Shown in pieces: positions 22,421 through 25,208 of a DNA stretch of 25,208 nt. The stretch is taken from assembly GCA_041750975.1 (NCBI GenBank), contig JBGSYN010000186.1, positions 1 to 25,208 on the forward strand, in the 5' to 3' direction. Position 1 is the stretch's first letter. Each line of letters begins with the position of its first letter. The notes beneath the pieces were generated by a model. It worked only from the letters and a program-made list of their open reading frames with translations, was not told the DNA's origin and ran no database searches. The DNA comes from JBGSYN01 sp041750975 (GTDB taxonomy: Bacteria > Pseudomonadota > Alphaproteobacteria > Geminicoccales > Geminicoccaceae). The position numbers and the translations under genes are program-made.

Positions 22421-22556
22421 CCTCTTTCCCTTTTTCGAGCGAAGCCGGCACGGTCGGCGCCTCAAATCCTGATCGACGATACCGGCATTTCCCGTTAGAT
22501 TGAAGCAAACCGGCGGGGGGAAAGCATCGCTGTGTCAGAATTTCGGAGGCTGAACC

Positions 22557-23837
22557 ATGAGCGCTACACTTATTCGCAACGCCAGGATCATCGATGCGAG
22601 CGGTGCCGAGCCGTTTTTGGGCGAGGTTCTGATCCAGGGCAATCGCATTCAGGAAGTGGCTCGGGGCGAGGGCCGGATGGCCGGCGACCGGGCGTCACGC
22701 GAAATCGACGCCCGGGGCATGACCCTGATGCCCGGCATGGTCGAGGGCCATTGCCATATGAGCTTTACCAACGCTGCGACGACGACCGAACTCGGCGATA
22801 TCCCGCCCGAGGAGCATGTCCTGGCGACCGCCCGCAACGCGGAACTCCTGTTCGATTGCGGCTTCACCTCGGTCTATGCGGCTGCCGCCTGTAAGGTCCG
22901 CCTCGATGTCGTCGTCCGCAACGAGGTCAATGCCGGCCGCCTGAAGGGCCCGAGAATTCGCGCCGCCAGCCCCGAGATCACCGTTACGGCGGGGCTTGGC
23001 GACGAGCGCCGGATGCATCAATATCGCGACAGCTTCGCGCTCATCGCCGATGGCGTCGACGAGATCCGCCGGGTCTGCCGGATGTGCATCCGCGAAGGTG
23101 TGGACAATCTCAAGATCAACATCTCGGGCGACGATTTCATCCCGCACGCCAAGGGCGAGATCACGACGATGACCGATGCCGAGGTCGCGGTCGCCTGCGA
23201 GACGGCGCACGATTTCAACCGCCAGATCGCCGCCCATTGCCGCTCCGCGGAATCGGTCAAACGCGCCGCCCGCAACGGTGTCGACGTCATCTATCATTGC
23301 GAATCCGCCGATGAGGAAGCGCTCGACATGCTCGAGGCGAGGAAGGACAAGATTTTCGTCGGCCCCGCCGTCGGGCTCGTGCACAATATCGTGTTCGAAG
23401 GCAGGGAGCACGGCATGAGCGACGATGTCGTCGAGTTCATGGGCTTCAAGCGCGGCTTCGAGAACTATTGTCGAACTTACGAGCAGATCCGCAAACGCGG
23501 CATCCGTGCCGTGATCGGTGGTGATTACGGCTTCTGTTTCACGCCGCAAGGCACCAATGCCCGGGATATCGGCCATCTCGTCAAGTTCTTCGGCTATTCG
23601 CCGATGGAGGCCTTGCTCGCAGCGACCAAGATCGGTGGCGAGATCATGGATATGGCAGATGAGCTCGGCCAAGTCCGCGCCGGCTATCTCGCGGATCTGC
23701 TGCTGGTCGACGGCGATCCCCTGAAGGATCTGAGCATACTCGTCGGCGGTGAGCGCTTTGCGATGATCATGAAGGATGGCGTGATGCACAAAGATCCGAT
23801 CGGCTTCGCAGCCCAGGCGCAGATCGCTGCCGAGTAG
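22557..23837 (+). CDS. metal-dependent amidohydrolase (imidazolonepropionase-like)
   Basis: A 426-residue amidohydrolase-superfamily enzyme. The TIM-barrel metal site is complete: H65 and H67 in GHCHMSF, K186 in NLKINISGDD (bridging Lys), H227 in IAAHCRS, H247 in YHCES, and D323 in IGGDYGF. The small beta domain flanks it (IRNARIIDASG at the start, GQVRAGYLADLLLVDGDPL at the end). Such enzymes hydrolyse amides, lactams or cyclic ureas; the substrate is unknown. CGGAGG (22544-22549) lies upstream. It is divergent from the aldolase-MFS operon across 136 bp that must hold both promoters. Confidence 0.92.
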   Translation: MSATLIRNARIIDASGAEPFLGEVLIQGNRIQEVARGEGRMAGDRASREIDARGMTLMPGMVEGHCHMSFTNAATTTELGDIPPEEHVLATARNAELLFDCGFTSVYAAAACKVRLDVVVRNEVNAGRLKGPRIRAASPEITVTAGLGDERRMHQYRDSFALIADGVDEIRRVCRMCIREGVDNLKINISGDDFIPHAKGEITTMTDAEVAVACETAHDFNRQIAAHCRSAESVKRAARNGVDVIYHCESADEEALDMLEARKDKIFVGPAVGLVHNIVFEGREHGMSDDVVEFMGFKRGFENYCRTYEQIRKRGIRAVIGGDYGFCFTPQGTNARDIGHLVKFFGYSPMEALLAATKIGGEIMDMADELGQVRAGYLADLLLVDGDPLKDLSILVGGERFAMIMKDGVMHKDPIGFAAQAQIAAE

Positions 23838-23855
23838 CGTCTCAGGCCGGAATTC

Positions 23856-23883
23856 GCTGGCGCCGAAGGACCTTATCGCCAGC
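23856..23883 (+). terminator. possible hairpin after the amidohydrolase gene
   Basis: GCTGGCG (23856-23862) and CGCCAGC (23877-23883) pair exactly around a 14-nt loop, 18 bp after the stop. Only a short CTTT follows, so it may be a weak terminator or an RNA-end hairpin. Confidence 0.3.
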
Positions 23884-23988
23884 CTTTCGCAGAATTGTCA
23901 CGCCGTCGTCGCGAATCGGTCCTAAGCAGCTTCGACACGATCGGCAGCCGCGCGAGTCGAATGCGTGCCGATATGGGGGACTGAAGCC

Positions 23989-25208
23989 ATGACGGATCGC
24001 GACCCGCTGGATGAAGCTGCACTCGAATATCATCGGGCCGATCCGCCCGGTAAGCTGCGGATCGAAGCGACCAAACCGCTGACGACACAGCGCGATCTGG
24101 CGCTGGCCTATTCGCCCGGCGTCGCCGCCGCCTGCCGCGAGATCGTCAGAGATCCGCTGACCGCAGCGGACTACACCTCGAGGGCCAATCTGGTCGCGGT
24201 CATCAGCAATGGCACGGCGGTCCTGGGTCTGGGTGCGATCGGGGCGCTCGCCGGCAAGCCGGTGATGGAAGGGAAGGCGGTCCTCTTCAAGAAATTCGCC
24301 GGCATCGACGTGTTCGACATCGAGATCGAGGAACGCGATCCGCAGGCCTTCATCGACACGGTAGCACGGCTCGAGCCGACCTTCGGGGCGATCAATCTCG
24401 AGGATATCAAGGCACCCGAATGCTTTATCATCGAGAAAGCACTGCGCGAGCGCATGCGTATTCCGGTGTTCCATGACGACCAGCACGGCACGGCGATCGT
24501 CTGTGCGGCTGCCGTGACCAACGCCCTCACACTGGTCGACAAGAAGATCGGCGAGATCAAGATCGTGACCTCGGGCGCCGGTGCCGCAGCCATTGCCTGT
24601 CTCGATCTCCTGGTCAGTCTCGGCGCCAGGAAGGAAAACATCACGGTCACGGACATCGCGGGCGTTGTCTACCGGGGCCGCACCGAGCAATGGGACGACT
24701 ATAAAGCGCGCTACGCGGTCGACTCGGACGCGCGCACCCTTGGTGATGTGATCGGCGGCGCCGATCTCTTTCTGGGTCTATCGGCGCCCAACATCCTGAA
24801 GCCCGACATGGTCGAGCGCATGGCGCCCAATCCGATGATCCTGGCCATGGCCAATCCCGACCCCGAAATCCGGCCCGAAGACGCGCGCGCGGTGCGGCCC
24901 GATGCGCTGCTGGCGACCGGCCGGTCGGATTATCCCAATCAGGTCAACAACGTCCTATGTTTTCCCTTCATCTTTCGGGGCGCCCTCGATGTCGGGGCGA
25001 CCGCGATCAACGAGGAAATGAAGAAGGCGTGCGTGGTCGCCATTGCCGAATTGACCCGGAAAGCACCCTCCGACGTCGTTTCCAGGGCCTATGGCGGCCA
25101 GTCCCTGACCTTCGGGCGGGATTATCTGCTGCCCAAACCGTTCGATCCGCGATTGATGGAAGAGATCGCGCCCAGGGTCGCCAAGGCCGCCATGGATACC
25201 GGCGTCGC
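23989..25208 (+). CDS. maeB: NADP-dependent malic enzyme, N-terminal part (cut by window)
   Basis: An open frame of 406 codons runs off the window. It matches the malic enzyme that decarboxylates malate to pyruvate. Landmarks are DLALAYSPGVAAAC near residue 40, ISNGTAVLGLGAIG, PVMEGKAVLFKKFAGID, INLEDIKAPECF, PVFHDDQHGTAIV with the metal Asp residues, a Rossmann GAGAAA segment, and LAMANPDPEI. Alphaproteobacterial MaeB is usually about 750 residues with a C-terminal phosphotransacetylase-like domain, which would lie beyond the edge. The start ATG at 23989 has GGGGGA upstream. It supplies pyruvate and NADPH during growth on C4 acids. Confidence 0.93.
   Translation, partial: MTDRDPLDEAALEYHRADPPGKLRIEATKPLTTQRDLALAYSPGVAAACREIVRDPLTAADYTSRANLVAVISNGTAVLGLGAIGALAGKPVMEGKAVLFKKFAGIDVFDIEIEERDPQAFIDTVARLEPTFGAINLEDIKAPECFIIEKALRERMRIPVFHDDQHGTAIVCAAAVTNALTLVDKKIGEIKIVTSGAGAAAIACLDLLVSLGARKENITVTDIAGVVYRGRTEQWDDYKARYAVDSDARTLGDVIGGADLFLGLSAPNILKPDMVERMAPNPMILAMANPDPEIRPEDARAVRPDALLATGRSDYPNQVNNVLCFPFIFRGALDVGATAINEEMKKACVVAIAELTRKAPSDVVSRAYGGQSLTFGRDYLLPKPFDPRLMEEIAPRVAKAAMDTGV

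Noticed and set aside
22695..23789. A 364-codon minus-strand frame across the amidohydrolase
   Set aside because: It is antisense to an enzyme with its full set of active-site residues and has shadow-like composition.

Overview
The window is high-GC DNA with compact genes on both strands. RPA-family replication initiator, ParA/ParB, cyanide-insensitive-type cytochrome bd and HupE proteins together suggest an alphaproteobacterium. I cannot name the genus. A replication initiator with iterons, next to a parAB locus with its own palindromes, indicates that this is a large plasmid or chromid rather than the main chromosome. Metabolic genes such as rpe, agmatine deiminase, cydAB and malic enzyme surround this core.

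Layout: (1) 1-2552 holds a partial Gfo/Idh/MocA oxidoreductase and a small membrane protein (both minus), then a short-chain dehydrogenase whose catalytic Tyr is Phe. (2) 2600-8787 is the replicon core. It has a phased AT-rich stretch, 13 iterons, the Rep gene (minus), two more iterons in the Rep leader, the nickel-pincer cofactor genes larE-larB, two perfect 16-bp palindromes that look like parS, then parA-parB and rpe. (3) 8798-12111 carries two HupE/UreJ-like membrane proteins, agmatine deiminase, and an OmpA-domain lipoprotein with a clear terminator. (4) 12448-15883 is a cydA-cydB operon with a 40-codon small membrane protein that is coupled by overlapping codons to a secreted PHB-depolymerase-like hydrolase. 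(5) 15959-18156 has a secreted protein of unknown function, then a decayed second copy of the last third of the hydrolase gene. (6) 18157-20586 is an accessory island: an unknown HTH-like protein, a BrnT/BrnA toxin-antitoxin pair, and a divergent Xre/RES toxin-antitoxin pair. (7) 20486-25208 has an MFS transporter and class II aldolase-family protein (minus), a divergent amidohydrolase, and the first 406 codons of an NADP-malic enzyme.

How it fits together: Rep plus iterons starts and counts replication, ParAB plus the palindromes segregates the replicon, and the two toxin-antitoxin modules would stabilise it. The larEB pair and HupE give a nickel theme, but larC, larA and any other nickel enzyme are absent here. 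I found no tRNA, rRNA, CRISPR array or insertion sequence. I did not find a wholly new system. The least ordinary parts are the origin architecture, the non-canonical parS-like palindromes, larEB lodged between rep and par, and the coupled cydAB-small protein-hydrolase operon with its pseudogene copy.
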